This document shows, piece by piece, positions 47,301-58,610 of a stretch of 64,000 nt of DNA. The DNA comes from Aspidiotus rigidus (lineage: Eukaryota; Arthropoda; Insecta; Hemiptera; Diaspididae). The position numbers and the translations under genes were made by a program. How positions within the stretch are numbered: position 1 is the stretch's first letter; every line of letters starts with the position of its first letter. Below the pieces are notes generated by a model that worked only from the letters and a program-made list of their open reading frames with translations, did no database searches and was not told the origin of the DNA. The stretch is from the NCBI GenBank assembly GCA_035079385.1, contig JAVHKY010000008.1, forward strand, positions 4,076,001-4,140,000. The letters are read 5' to 3'.

Positions 47301-49134
47301 TGATACTAATAAGTCTCCTTCTGTTTCTGTACTTACTGCCTCTACTGCCGTTATTTCAGGGAATAATTTTAACGTGAAACACGATGGAGACAGAGTAAAA
47401 ATAGACAACGCGACCGAATGCGAAAGAAGTGAAGAGAATGCTGTTTCTAAAATTAGTTCAAATGTTTGGCAAACTGACTCCGAGCCTCTCGACAGAACTT
47501 ACGTGATTCGAGATGATGACGAAAATGACGTCGAAAGTAACGCGCACAACGATTATAAGCGCATTAGTGAAACGATTCGCGATATAAACCTCCAGAAAAT
47601 TGAAGATAGTTCGTCTGTCGCAATGGCTTCCCGTATGGCTGTCGCCAGTACACCGAATTTGTATAATATTACCGATGAAGAATACAATTACAAGGGTAAT
47701 AAAAATGGGACGGAGGCAACGCTGTCTAGCTGCAACGATTCGACCGTCTCGCTATCCAGAATCTATTCGCTTAAACGAATTAACTTCGAAAACGAGAGTA
47801 AGTTTAGTTGTTGCTCATCGAAGGGCAGTAATATCCAGATTATGACTAGCTTCGTGAACCTCACTAACCCGCATGCCGATGGCAACCGAGGAGTGCACTT
47901 CTGTCCTGTGGTGTCTGAGGTGAGTTGGCAGGACTCTTGCAGTTCAACGAGCGAAGTGAGCTTCGATCGTTTAACCAATAATTCTGCGGCGGAAGATGAC
48001 GAAAGTTACGATTCGCCGAGTGGGGAAGAAAATTATGAGCACGATCGTGAATCAACGCCGCATATCGACGAATTAGTCGAAAAATTACTGTCTGAATCCG
48101 TATCGACGAAGCGTAGCGGTTTTCGCGATAAAGAGAACGGAGAACAACAACAGCGGATCCAAAACACAAGACGACTCGATCTTATCACTTCTCCGCCTCC
48201 CAACCTCTACGGTAGTGGTAGTAGTAACAGCAGTAGTAGCGGTGGTAACCACGTGATGCTCGACGGTGTTAGCGAGAGCGACGTAAACAATTCGTGGAGT
48301 CAGTTCACCTCGACGACTGCTTCTAGTCAATGCTCGGCGGCGTTCCGTGATGCTTCTAACGCAAACATGATTTCAGATACAAGTGTCGGTGATTCGAATT
48401 TCGCGGGCGCCGCGAATAAAAGTAAATCAAAATCGTCCGTCGGTAAATTGGGCGGATTTTTCCAGCGTTTTTCGTTGAAACGATTGAGTGGCCGTAAGAG
48501 TAAGAATAAGAAATCCGCTCCACCTGTTGTCGTCGGTTGCGTTCCGAAAAATTCGTACGCCGCCGGTTGCGACGATGAAGGATCGAATTCGCGCGTCGTA
48601 TCGCTCGCGGAAGACGGAAAAGAAACGCAGTCAATGGTCATGACGTCGAACGAAATGGTCTCCAGAAAGCCGCCTTTGCCGCCTTTCGCTGCTCCAGCGC
48701 GTCGGCGTCCTTCGGCAGGTGAGCACGTTGATCCTGCGCCGCCGCTATCCTTCGCACATTCTGCCGCAGTCGAACACCAGTACTCGCGACAACGCGACGG
48801 TAGTTCGGACCCGTCGACCATGTTAAGGAAAACACCATATATTGATCCGAATACTGGGATAGGTCTCTTAGAGACTGACATAGATTCGAATGTGACTTTA
48901 GCGCAAAATACGAACGCCAACGATAATGGTAATAATTGCTCGAACGAGGGTAATTCGCCCAGCAATAAAAAATCGAGAAGTTTGTTAAATTTGGATAATG
49001 GAAGAATGTCGACGAAACAGTTGACCCCGACCTCTAATAGGACGAAAAACACGAGTTCGCATCACACCTGCAACGACTACCGTGCTAAATCTATGGAATT
49101 TCTGTTAGATAAAGAAAATCAGGCTGCTGTTCAG
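38338..49134 (+). CDS. Unrecognised large acidic Ser-rich protein, 3' end not in view
   Basis: Three coding exons join in phase: 38338-38530, 45708-45881 and 46331-49134, giving 1057 codons and ending at a strong donor (CAG|GTAAGC), so the C-terminus is missing. The ATG at 38338 is the first after an in-frame TAG. I do not recognise the family. Visible: an N-terminal MTEEIAFADWSKKLERSG; an Asp/Glu run at about 140-172; long Ser-rich, probably disordered stretches; a conserved-looking HFCPVVSEVSW block; a basic/Phe patch GGFFQRFSLKRLSGRKSKNK (about 830-849) resembling the MARCKS effector segment; a proline-rich KPPLPPFAAPARRRPS segment (about 901-916) that could bind SH3 domains; and KSMEFLLDKENQAAVQ at the exon end. 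These suggest a membrane- or cytoskeleton-associated scaffold, which is inference only. Confidence 0.75.
38531..40060. other. Intron sequence without supported features
   Basis: Start of the intron between coding exons at 38530 and 45708. It is AT-rich with no recognisable gene or repeat array. Short open frames are noise-level. Confidence 0.4.
40360..40775. repeat. Tandem array, about 132-145-bp units alternating AT-rich and GC-rich parts
   Basis: ATTACGCGGGG(C/T)GTACTCGCG occurs at about 40443, 40588 and 40720, each followed by AATCACCCACGGGGTAGAG. Between them lie long runs built of TTAATTATTTATTTA. The last unit ends in a poly-G stretch near 40780-40797 followed by another GTACTCGCGAGTTTC. 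The two parts contrast sharply in base composition. Confidence 0.9.
40925..42130. repeat. Dense cluster of dispersed repeat copies in both orientations
   Basis: Near-palindromes AACAGGNNNCCTGTT or close variants occur near 40929, 41141, 41582 and 41929, with a worn copy near 42113. GCCGTGCGCCGTGTGATGTC lies near 40973 and CGGCACACGACGG near 41526. GGACTTGGAAAAATTT-type units tied to a TATGATAGG word recur from 41380 to 41830. A (TA)n microsatellite is at about 41618-41638. This is an intronic nest of one repeat family. Confidence 0.8.
42131..45707. other. Intron sequence with worn repeat words, no supported gene
   Basis: The remainder of the intron before the coding exon at 45708. Fragments such as TTTCTTCAAGTCCCTTCCCC near 43502 look like worn dispersed repeat. 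TGACGTCA-type words appear near 43637 and 43660. The open frames at 42332-43133 lack family features. Confidence 0.4.
46331..49134 (+). CDS. Main 2.8-kb exon of the unrecognised plus-strand gene
   Basis: The acceptor TTGTTTCAG at 46330 gives A|GA GAT AGA in phase with the preceding exon, and the frame stays open for 934 codons to the donor at 49135. Base use is far more GC-rich than the flanking DNA, especially after 48000, supporting real coding. Several antisense frames over the same interval are shadows. Reading on past the donor reaches a stop after about 26 hydrophobic residues, more likely intron than a true C-terminus. Confidence 0.85.
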
Positions 49135-51200
49135 GTAAGCGATGCGTTTGCACTTGTTTCGTTTCCATATATTAGTTTTATTATTATGTTCGCCTTTTGT
49201 TTGCTCGAGGCTTAATTGTCTCTCGTATAGAAAAGCGCCGTAGAGTTTGATTTTCGTTATCAGTTTTGCTATGCTACAGGGTCGTGCCGAGAGGTAGTAT
49301 CGAGGTCAGTGAAGACAGAATTATGGAAAAATATTACGCAGAGCCAAGAGAGCGAGAGAATATCGAGTAAACGTGGGTGTAGTCAATTTAAATTTCTAAT
49401 TCTTCACGTCTCGAGTCTGGTTAATGTTCCCGATTTTTTTTGACGAGTCAAGTTGTCCTGTTTGAAAAACTGAAAGTTTAAAAATTCACCATGGTATCGT
49501 GAAAGACCGCGGAGTATTGACACGCGGGGCTTCTTATTTGTTTTGTTTTTTTTTTTTTTTTTATTCAAGATAAACGCCCTCATTGGTGTGGTTTACGATG
49601 TAGGAATAAATAGTGTGTAGGAAAGTACAACGTATGTAAGTGAATTAATTATATCACTCTACGTACTTAATTGAATATTACGAGCGTCTGAAAATGTGCT
49701 CGGTCCAGACTATCGACTTTTGTAGGGTTTATATTTAGAGTTCAGTATTACGTTCATTGCTCACTTTCTTCAAACTGCAATATTTTTCTTATCGTCACGA
49801 CATCCGTGCGGTATTTAGCTGACGTTAGCGTACTCGAACTTGCCCACGATCTTTCATTCATCAATTAATTAAAGAAATTACATAATCTTCTGAAAATTGC
49901 AGTCACTCGTCCACGCCTTCTATTCTTTAGAACTTTCTTATTATTCCGACCCTCACGACGCACAGAGATCTTGTCGATTTTACCGCAATGTCAAATCGAA
50001 TTTGTCTTGGACCGTCTCAACTGTGCTTTCTATTACTTATGCGATTTCGATGCATGCCGAATATTCCATTCTCGTTTCACAATCGCAGTGTATGGCGTGC
50101 ATTTTCAATGAACTTATTACCGCCGTACGCAACAAGAATTATGATAAATTATTTCGAGGTTTTGAAATCTCTTTTAATTCTCGATTGATATTCAGGTTAA
50201 GATGTCACAAACGAAGGTGATGAGGAAATGAATGACTCGGCGAAAAGAAGAAAAATTACTTATCGTTCGTCTTTCAAATCACGTTCGATGGTCTACGACT
50301 CAAACGTTATGAGGACAGTATTGGTATTCTAAGTTCTGTACATCGAGTAGTCGTGATGTTCACCAGGTCTTATAAGTCATCACTATTTCACCCCTAGGTC
50401 GTCTACATGTTTTCCAAACGACGAGAAAATACCGTGCTAAGAAGTAAACAAAAACATAAACGAGCATTGAGAATGAATCATTGATCAATTAAATCCTAAT
50501 TAGATATTACGATTACCTATCATTTCGTGCGGAAATTCGTGTTATTTTGAGTGAAGGAATGCGATAAGATGTATAAAGTTTCGATCTATCGATTAAGAAG
50601 TAGTCCTTCGTGGAAACAGCCCAAGTCTATTACACAGTATTTTGAGAAATTTTCATACCTCAATTATCCGGAAGTGTACGCGCTGGTCTGGTGGATGGGG
50701 AAAAACCTCATGGAAATTCTTCAAGTGGAGCAACATAGAATTTCCGAATTGAACAATTGGGTTGTTTTCCAAGAAAAGCGTTCTCTATGGCAGAGAGAGT
50801 TCAAAAGTTGAGTTTGTCTGAATCGAAAATTTAAGACGAATATGTGAGAATGATGTGACGTCTAATTCTTGAAAAAGTATTAAAATTTAGTATTCAGAGT
50901 CATTTAGCTGTTATTCGTCTATGAAATTTAGACCGACCAAATAACTATTGTGAATACAGATCTTGAATTGTATTGATGGAGACGTTCGAGGAATTAATAG
51001 AAAAATTCCCGAGTGTAAAATTCTACCTTATTAGTTAGCTCACAAGACTATTTTCGCTATCATCAGTTGTGTCGCTACTAAAGAATAACTCCTTAAATAT
51101 GAGTTTTTAAAGTATAACACTGTAATCTTATTGGCTATAACAATGCTGTATTGTGATTGGTTCACTGTGTTGAGCAATGATGTGTTTTTTCATTAGCTAC
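49135..51200. other. Probable intron or 3' flank of the unrecognised gene
   Basis: Begins with the donor GTAAGC. Contains a long T-run near 49545-49562 and no recognisable exon. The open frames at 49897-50220 and 50551-50811 show no family signature. A phase-0 continuation of the upstream gene was looked for by eye and not found. Confidence 0.35.
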
Positions 51201-51216
51201 CAAATGTGATGTCGTC

Positions 51217-53055
51217 TTATTGATTGGTTCTGTCCTTCCTCTCTCGTCCAATCACCAAGCTGAATGATTTTTCGCAATCAAATGGGACCAGATTGTACAA
51301 GAGACTGGCTTTCTTCCTCTTTACCTTCGCAATCTTCATCTGTTTCCGGAGTTTTCTTCTTTTTGTGCGGAATCTATACGTGTATGACTTCAAATATTCC
51401 TTCTCCATTGTGCAGTTCTTTGTTACAGTGTTTCTCCCTCGGTATTTCGTGCTCCTTCTTCCTGATTTTAAACTTTCTCCCGCAGTCTCACCAATGCAGG
51501 TACCTTCGTACTGCTCACAACTAAGCTTATACACTCCCTCAAGCTGCCTTCCATCTGGTTATTGCTCAATCTGTTATCATGGATGCCCACATTCACATCA
51601 TAGCCGTTGAATAATTGAGATCACAAAATGTCTGTAAATTTATGGCTCGTAAAGACATACCCTCTCTCATAGCCGTTGAACGCCTTTATCACCTTATTTG
51701 TGTACTTCCCTATGTATGGTATCGATCCGCAATACTTTCTCGTTGTGCTATCCGCTTCCATTTTTCCAAAGATTCTCTCCACCTCACCCTTATGGTAGCC
51801 GTTAGCTTCTGCGATCTGCTTCACTATCTCGATTTTTTCCTCTTGTCTGTATTGTTCTTCAGGAGAGAAATTGCCCGATAGCAGTAGATCTGGATTGCCG
51901 CCAACTTGTGCCTGGGGTGGTAGGATGATGGTGTCCGTGTGTGTCGGCTTCCCTTTCATTTGTATTCCAAACGGTTGTTTGCCAGCATGACTGTTCAGTC
52001 CAAATAGTTGATGGTCTCATTGCCCTTTGTTCATGGCATTCGTTTCAAGAAAGAATTGGTCCACCAGTCTATTAGTGCCCGACCACACAATTAGGAGATA
52101 TCTGCATATCTGGCCCAGTATTTGATCGAATTTGTATCCTTGCTGCCCTTCAATATTTCGTTTTCCATGTGATTCATGAATATCTCCGCCAGTATTGGTG
52201 CAGACAGCTGTGATCCCATCGCTAGTTCCCTCTACTGACTATAGAACTACTTATTGAAGTGGCAGTAGTTCTTGCTCAAAGTGGCGTACTTTGGCCAGTC
52301 GGGGTTTCCATGATATCTGTTGTTTCAAAGCAAGGCAAGAAGTTCCTCCTTTGGTATGGTATCAAACAGCGTTTCACATCCAAGGAGAAGTTTGTCATTA
52401 TTATTGATTTCCACCGTGTCCAGTTGCCCTATCAGCTCACCGTTATTTCTGATGCTCTCTCTGGGTGCAAATTGGTGGTTTTCTTTCAAGAATGTAGCTG
52501 CGATCTTCGTCATCTTGTAACATGGTGATTGGATGCTTCTACCAGTGGTCTCATCAGACGGTTCACTTCATGGAGTTTTACAAGCCCTCCTGAATTTCGG
52601 TGCTACCGAGTTCATATCAAACCTCCATTGTTCTCTTTCAACATAGCTTTCAATCGTTTTGGTATTTCTGTATCGGGTCCTTTGTCAGCTCTCTGCAATG
52701 TACGACTCCACTTTTTGTGTGTAGTCCTCCTTCTACCATTATCGTATTGCCTTTGTCCACCTTTGTCAGAATCAGGTTGTTTTGTCGGATCTTCTTTTGT
52801 AGATTTGTGGTATCACTTGCGTTCTGTCATCAGTTTGGTGCATATTCTCCTTGACGCCCAATAGTACTTTCCCAATCCTGGTTCGGACTTCTGGTCTCAC
52901 GTCGTATTCCACGCTTTTGATAACTTGTTCGCAACTACTGGCCATATTTTCAAGCTTCTCTAGCTGCACGTACTTGATGCCTTTCTCCAGCAGTCTTTCT
53001 TCTTCTTCCGTGAAGATGACCCTTGATAGGTTCTCAGAGCAAAGTTGTGCTTAAA
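51217..53055 (-). mobile_element. Decayed Penelope-like element with RT and GIY-YIG endonuclease
   Basis: Minus-strand order fits a Penelope-like element. First come upstream RT frames (KMTKIAATFLKENHQFAPRE, then NNNDKLLLGCETLFDTIP), then LSAPILAEIFMNHMENEIL, IKYWARYADIS where the YVDD active site should be, and INYLD. The end carries a GIY-YIG-type segment, YKLSCEQYEGTCIGETAGES. Several stops and frameshifts break it and the Asp pair of the active site is lost, so it is inactive. It is antisense to the flanking plus-strand gene. No terminal repeats were recognised. Confidence 0.8.
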
Positions 53056-55820
53056 TGTCGCTTTCTCCTGAGTAACGGTTGCTGATTTCGTGTGGTTTTT
53101 TGTGATCCCTTACTCATTTGAGTACAACCCTTTAACATAATATCTAACCATAAAATTGAAGAACGTGTTAACTCCAAGAATTGTCCACTTGAGAATTTTT
53201 TTGTATCTAGTGCTCTACTTACGCCTCACCACACTCGTTATGAGTCTCAATGAAGTTCGAGAAACTTGTTCCATGAGTTGGACGTTAGTCGATAAAATTC
53301 CTTCTCGTCTCTGTAAATTTAGTTGCCTTTTCTCAAAGCTACCAGATTTTTTTGCGACGCGTCGCTAGAATGGAGTTTGAAGCACATCGTTTTCGTCAGT
53401 ATGTCTGAATCTCATCCCACCTTTTGACTTTGGAGCCAACATTTTGGTGAATCTCTGTAGCCGAGAAGGAGGGCAAGTAGGGCTGAGCCGCTCTAGACAT
53501 CACCACAACGCTGAACAAAGAGATAGAAATTTGGTTCTCCAAACTTTCATCAAGTCCTCACTACAAATTGATGTTGGCTACGGGCTTGAACCCAAGTGTG
53601 ATTTTAGAGCTCTAAATCCTTATAAATTCTTTCCTATATTAGCATCTGAGTGACTTCGTCAAGTCCGTGCTTCCGTGAATGACTACTCACGCGCAATTTT
53701 CATTTAACAGGTTTTCTATTTGAAGAGGATGTCAGGGCCGAACGTGAAAATCCGCATTTAGTTTTTATTAGGAACATGATGGGCACTTATTGTAAAGAGA
53801 TAAACTAGGAAGATTTACGGTGACGAGGTTCATTGTCAGTGGGCTGAGTCAGCATGTCGAGAAGTTAGTTTCGTATTTGTATAATTTAAATGTGGTGAGC
53901 AGTAGTTTGTGAGTAGAAAAATGTCGAATAAGTGAATTTAAGGAACCAAATTGTTCTAAAATTTGGTTCTTTTCTACTTCTGTATTCTCTCAGAAGTACG
54001 AGAATTGATCGCGAATAGTGAATAAGAGGACGATACTGTGTTCGAAAGAGATTTAAGAAGCTCTCGGTTTGTTCAATGATATTTGAAACTATTCCTCGAG
54101 TGCCATATAGTAGATCAATTAACCACCTAGACACCGGTTGCTCTGAAAATAATCTCCCCAATTGTGGAATCTGTCAGATCGGACTAAAACTTTAGGTATA
54201 TCGTCCGCATTCGTTTCAATCCGAACTAAGTAATGGGTTATAAACGGAGATTGTAGTCTGTAAAAGGAAAGTTGTCATAACCGCGTAAGCATGTGTTCAT
54301 GTGCAGGCGACAGGATAGGGACTCCGTGACAGGAAACATAATCGAGAGCGATAGGCACCGTGCTGTGTTCAGGTATAAAATGTTGGAAGATATTTCGTTG
54401 AACTATATTATTTATAGATGAGCTGTTATTCAAATGCCATTAGAGTTTGTTGATTTTTTTTTTTTTGCGTATCATTTCCTTTGTACGTTTATTCGGAGAT
54501 TTACTTCGTCTGTAGGACCGAACTCGGTTACAAATAATGAGAAGATCAATCGAGAACGGAAGGAATTCGAAGCGAACGGTAAAAGTGAGGAAACCAGTGT
54601 CATGCTAATTGTCGTAATGCGAGTACATTACCCTTGGAAAGAATGGATAGGACTACGATCAAAGAATTGAAAAGAAATGTGACACAATTGAAGGATCGGA
54701 AATGTACAATCCCCGTTCAATATTACAGAAGAAAGATTGTCAATCGGAACCTTGTGAACAATTTGAACTCTTGCTCGAATATTAGTCTGAGAATGGGCAA
54801 TTCCTGAATCCTTCTTGTCAAAACAAGCGTAGTTTCAAAAGAACTCACCATTTTTGTACATTTCAAGACGTAATATTATGTAATACTGGAAATGATAAGT
54901 TACTAATTGTTATTTTTTCATGTTTTTGCTCTCGCGCTTCAACACCTAGTGAAAATGACCTGAAATCCTTGAACATGTATATCGTAACGATAATAAACTA
55001 AAACCATGTAAAAATTCTACTCGAACGTATTTTTTTCTTTTTGCAACCGCACATGAATGGAGGAGTATTTTTAGAAATTACACAATTACGTGTTTTAAAA
55101 GCTGAAATAACAATAAGCACAGTGTAAAAATATACTAGAAGTAATATTTTCGATGAATATGAACCGATAACGTGAACGACTTTCTACAGTTCTCACTAGA
55201 TCTAACTGAAATCTTCTAGTTTTTAGTAGTTTTGACTACGCTTACATTGAGGAACTCACAGCTTGCTTTGTTTGTTCGTTATTGACTGAATAAGGACAGG
55301 AAGGAATGCGAAGAACTTGTCTCATGAGTAAGATTTGAAATAGTCATTGATAAGTCTTGATTTTGTTTTCTATAACATCATTATGATCTTTGAAGAACAC
55401 CTCTCTTATTTTGATAGTGAAAATTGTAATTATCTCCAATTGCGTCGAGGAATCTTTTATTTAGAGCAATAAAGAGTCGTTCTGAGACTTATATCCGTAG
55501 GACTGGAGGAGATTCGATTTGTTCTATCCATGTGGCTCAAAAATCCGCTCCCATGAGCCTCATTCTCCCCACTTCAGTCCTCCAATGATGGAGGGCAGAC
55601 TCTTTTAGCAGTCTCAGAAGAGTAAAATGCGAAATAGTGTCCTCTTTTTTGTGACGAACTCGAGGAATAATTTCTCAATCATGGGTCGACCTGTTGCATG
55701 CTTACGAGCGGACCACCGCAGGATGTTCCAAGAATATCGAATTTGGATGTTAGTTGTATACAGAGTTACGGTGAGACCGAGGGAATACGATTATTCGCTG
55801 TAACAAACTTGTAAAGATAA
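53056..55820. other. AT-rich stretch without supported genes
   Basis: No family motif, splice-supported exon or RNA gene was recognised. Short open frames (for example 53886-54161 minus, 54434-54670 plus) look random. Confidence 0.4.
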
Positions 55821-55824
55821 AAAA

Positions 55825-56350
55825 TCAGTCTATGGACTCAGAATGTCTTGTAAGGCCTCTCATAATGTGATTGAGAAACATTTATTTACCCGAAGTGCAA
55901 TTTATTCAAATTTCTTATTATTCATGAATAACCATAACTTCTTATAGCAAACCGAATTGATTCAGACATTAGTTAATGAGAGCGAAGGGATAGAAAATGC
56001 AGTACCAGTCTATGGACATCGGATGTCTTGTAAGTCTTCTCATACTTGATTTATGTAGGAGGGATGCTGTATCACTCTGTGGATGTAAAGTCCACCAAAT
56101 TCTTCTGTGTAAATGAGAAACATTCAGCTTGAAAAGAGAGAGTATCAAAAATATTTAGTTTTGCTGGTAAGGGTGCGAAAAACCGTGTCAGTCTATGGAC
56201 GTCGACTTCTTTGTAATCGAGAGATATTTAGTTTAAGAAGGGAGGAGTGTAGAAACATTGAGTTTGGAGAGTGCTTAATACAGTATCAGTCTATAGACGC
56301 AGTACTTGTCTTCTAAGTTCTCTCATGTAATTGAGAAACATTCAGCTTAG
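55825..56350. repeat. Divergent local repeats around CAGTCTATGGAC
   Basis: CAGTCTATGGAC(T/A/G) or CAGTCTATAGACG occurs near 55827, 56008, 56189 and 56287. It is followed in two copies by GATGTCTTGTAAG-like sequence and in several by TTGAGAAACATT(C/T)A. A worn relative with TTTATGGACATAGAACG and AAGAAACATTCATTTGAAG is near 59786-59845. Spacing is about 98-181 bp. No coding frame is preserved among copies. Confidence 0.65.
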
Positions 56351-57990
56351 AAAGCGAAAGGGGAGTGCAGAATCGTGAGATTAAACGCGAATTTCGCTGG
56401 ACAGAAGTCAAGTTCAATATAATTGTTGTAAAATTCAATTGAGTTGAATTCTGTATTTTTCTCGACAAAAATGGTACTCTCAAAAAACCTTAGGTATTCT
56501 GATAAGGCAAAATCTAGCCACAAATTTCTTCGAAATGAGAAAATGAACAAATTTACGAGTTTTTATCCAGTTTTTGCACAAAATACGACGTGAAGTCGCG
56601 AAAAAAGTGTCGAAAAGTTGTATAAGGTATCTTGAACCGCAAGTCTCGAATTGCGCCCGAAAAAAGCGTTTTACTACGAATTGCGGGCCAGTGAAAAAAT
56701 TACAACATACGAATTGCGGCCTCTCTAGAAAAACGGAACATTCAATGAAATTTTTATAGCAGCACGGTACGATAAAATAATGCTGTATGAAGTAGTATAA
56801 TTTTGAAACCCTGATCTGCAAATTATGGGTCTACATTTTTTGTGGGTCAAATAGAACAAGTGCTGCACGCATTTTATCGACAGTTTTTGGTAGGCTGGAT
56901 ACATTGTCCATCGAGCACGATGCAGTCATGTTGTTTCGTATGTACACCAAGTTGCGAGAAGTCAAAGTTTGGAAGTGCGATCTCATCCAATTCAAGCGTT
57001 AACAACTTATTTAGTTTTTCGCTTATTTATGTACCATCCTTTGCTTTCCGCTTTACAAAATTAGTCACTCGCTGACGTACTAAACTTGATTAATTGTTAG
57101 GTGCGTGGTTCTGATTGCATCATCCATCTTATCACATTTCGATTGCGCATCTATCTTGCTGTATACGCAACATCCAACGTTTGACGTTATTCGAAAGCAA
57201 CTTGAAAAACAAAATTTCTATCCATATACAGTTTGAGTACTACTTGCCAACGTTTACTTTTTTCACTAAACAAATGGCGACCGCAATTTAACCAATAGTG
57301 GTCGTATATTGTTCATTTTTCTCAAGGACGCAAATCGTGGGTGTCAATTTTTGGTCGGGTCGCAGGTCAAAACATTGTAAAATTGGCTAGGATACAATTC
57401 GTTACCAGCCCCTTAGACAGGCCTCAAGGTCTCTAAAGAGCACAAAAATAAAAAAATTTCCGCACCTGATCAAATTGATCTTTGTATGAATTCTCCGCCA
57501 ACTTCGTAAAAAATATTTGAAAATTCTTCAATATGTACGGAAGCCTGAAATTAACTGGTAGGACTCTTAAGAGAACCAAAAATTCGAGAGGGGAAGACAT
57601 CCATTTCTAGACTTTGGAGCATGGAACAAAAGTTGTCTGTGGAAGCTGGAATTCAAATTGGGAGCTAAAAAGTCGTCCGTAGAGAGCTAGTATAGGTATA
57701 TTTATATTTGAATACGGGTACCTGGGAACACCCAGAGTTAAGAGAAATAGAAAATCGAGCTTTATTGATGATGACTCTTCAAAAAAAAATGTGTGGAAGT
57801 CGTTTCTCACAAGAGCCAGGGGCCGAAACTGTAGGCTTGAGCTGAGCTCTGGCACTAGACCGTGGACTCTGAAGTCAATTTTTCGTTCCTTACAATTGTT
57901 AGAACTATTTAAAATTTTTTTAGTAAGGGAACCCGCTATCCTTTTTGTTGGGAGGCATATTCAAGAAATCTCCGCGCCCGAAGTTGTTGA
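56351..57990. other. AT-rich stretch without supported genes
   Basis: Short open frames on both strands (for example 56480-56821 minus) carry no recognisable motif. No repeat array was seen. Confidence 0.35.
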
Positions 57991-58610
57991 CGTCATCAAC
58001 GACTTGGAAGAATTTCAATTTCAGACTAGGTACATAAAAGGAGGGGAACTTGGAATAGAAAAATGTTGATTTCTAACAATGTGTTAGAGAAGGGGGACTT
58101 GGATTCCTTCACGAAGCTGAACGGGGAATGTAGGGAACCTGTTGTATGAGTCAAACAGATTACCTGGGAAAGCGAGTATACAAGTAAACTAGTACAGGCC
58201 TCGTATTATAAAACTGGTATAATATTTTATAGAACATACAGTTTTCGAGGCCTAGGATAAGCCTTGTATAAAGGAAGCCTAGACTTAGAATAAAGCTAGT
58301 ATAAAGTAGGCCTAGACTTGATATAAGCCTTGTATCAAATTAGTACACACTGTATGGAGCAGAAGAAGAGGGATGGGAACGCTTGAGGACGTCATCAGTA
58401 ACCTTGAACTATTTTAGGGACTTGGAACAATTTTGACTTTTGACCTTCTGTCATCACAATCTGGTGACGTCACAGGTCAGTTTTCGCCGGATGACGCATG
58501 ACAATTTTTTTGAAATAACCTCCCATATAACAGGTTTCCTGTTGACAAGTTTCAACTTCCAAGCTATATTTCAATTTCTAAGCCTATGATAGGGGGGGGG
58601 GGGACATTTT
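57990..58610. repeat. Dispersed repeat cluster
   Basis: Contains GACGTCATCAACGACTTGGA near 57989, GGGAACCTGTTGTATGAGTC near 58134, a block of repeated GCCTAG/TATAAG words (58250-58340), and GCCGGATGACGCATGACAAT near 58491. It ends with the near-palindrome AACAGGTTTCCTGTT at 58529-58543. The order matches other members of the AACAGG family. A poly-G run follows near 58591-58602. Confidence 0.7.

Noticed and set aside
48327..49052. 241-codon minus-strand open frame
   Set aside because: Antisense shadow of the GC-richer main exon of the plus-strand gene, whose sense frame is far longer and splice-supported.
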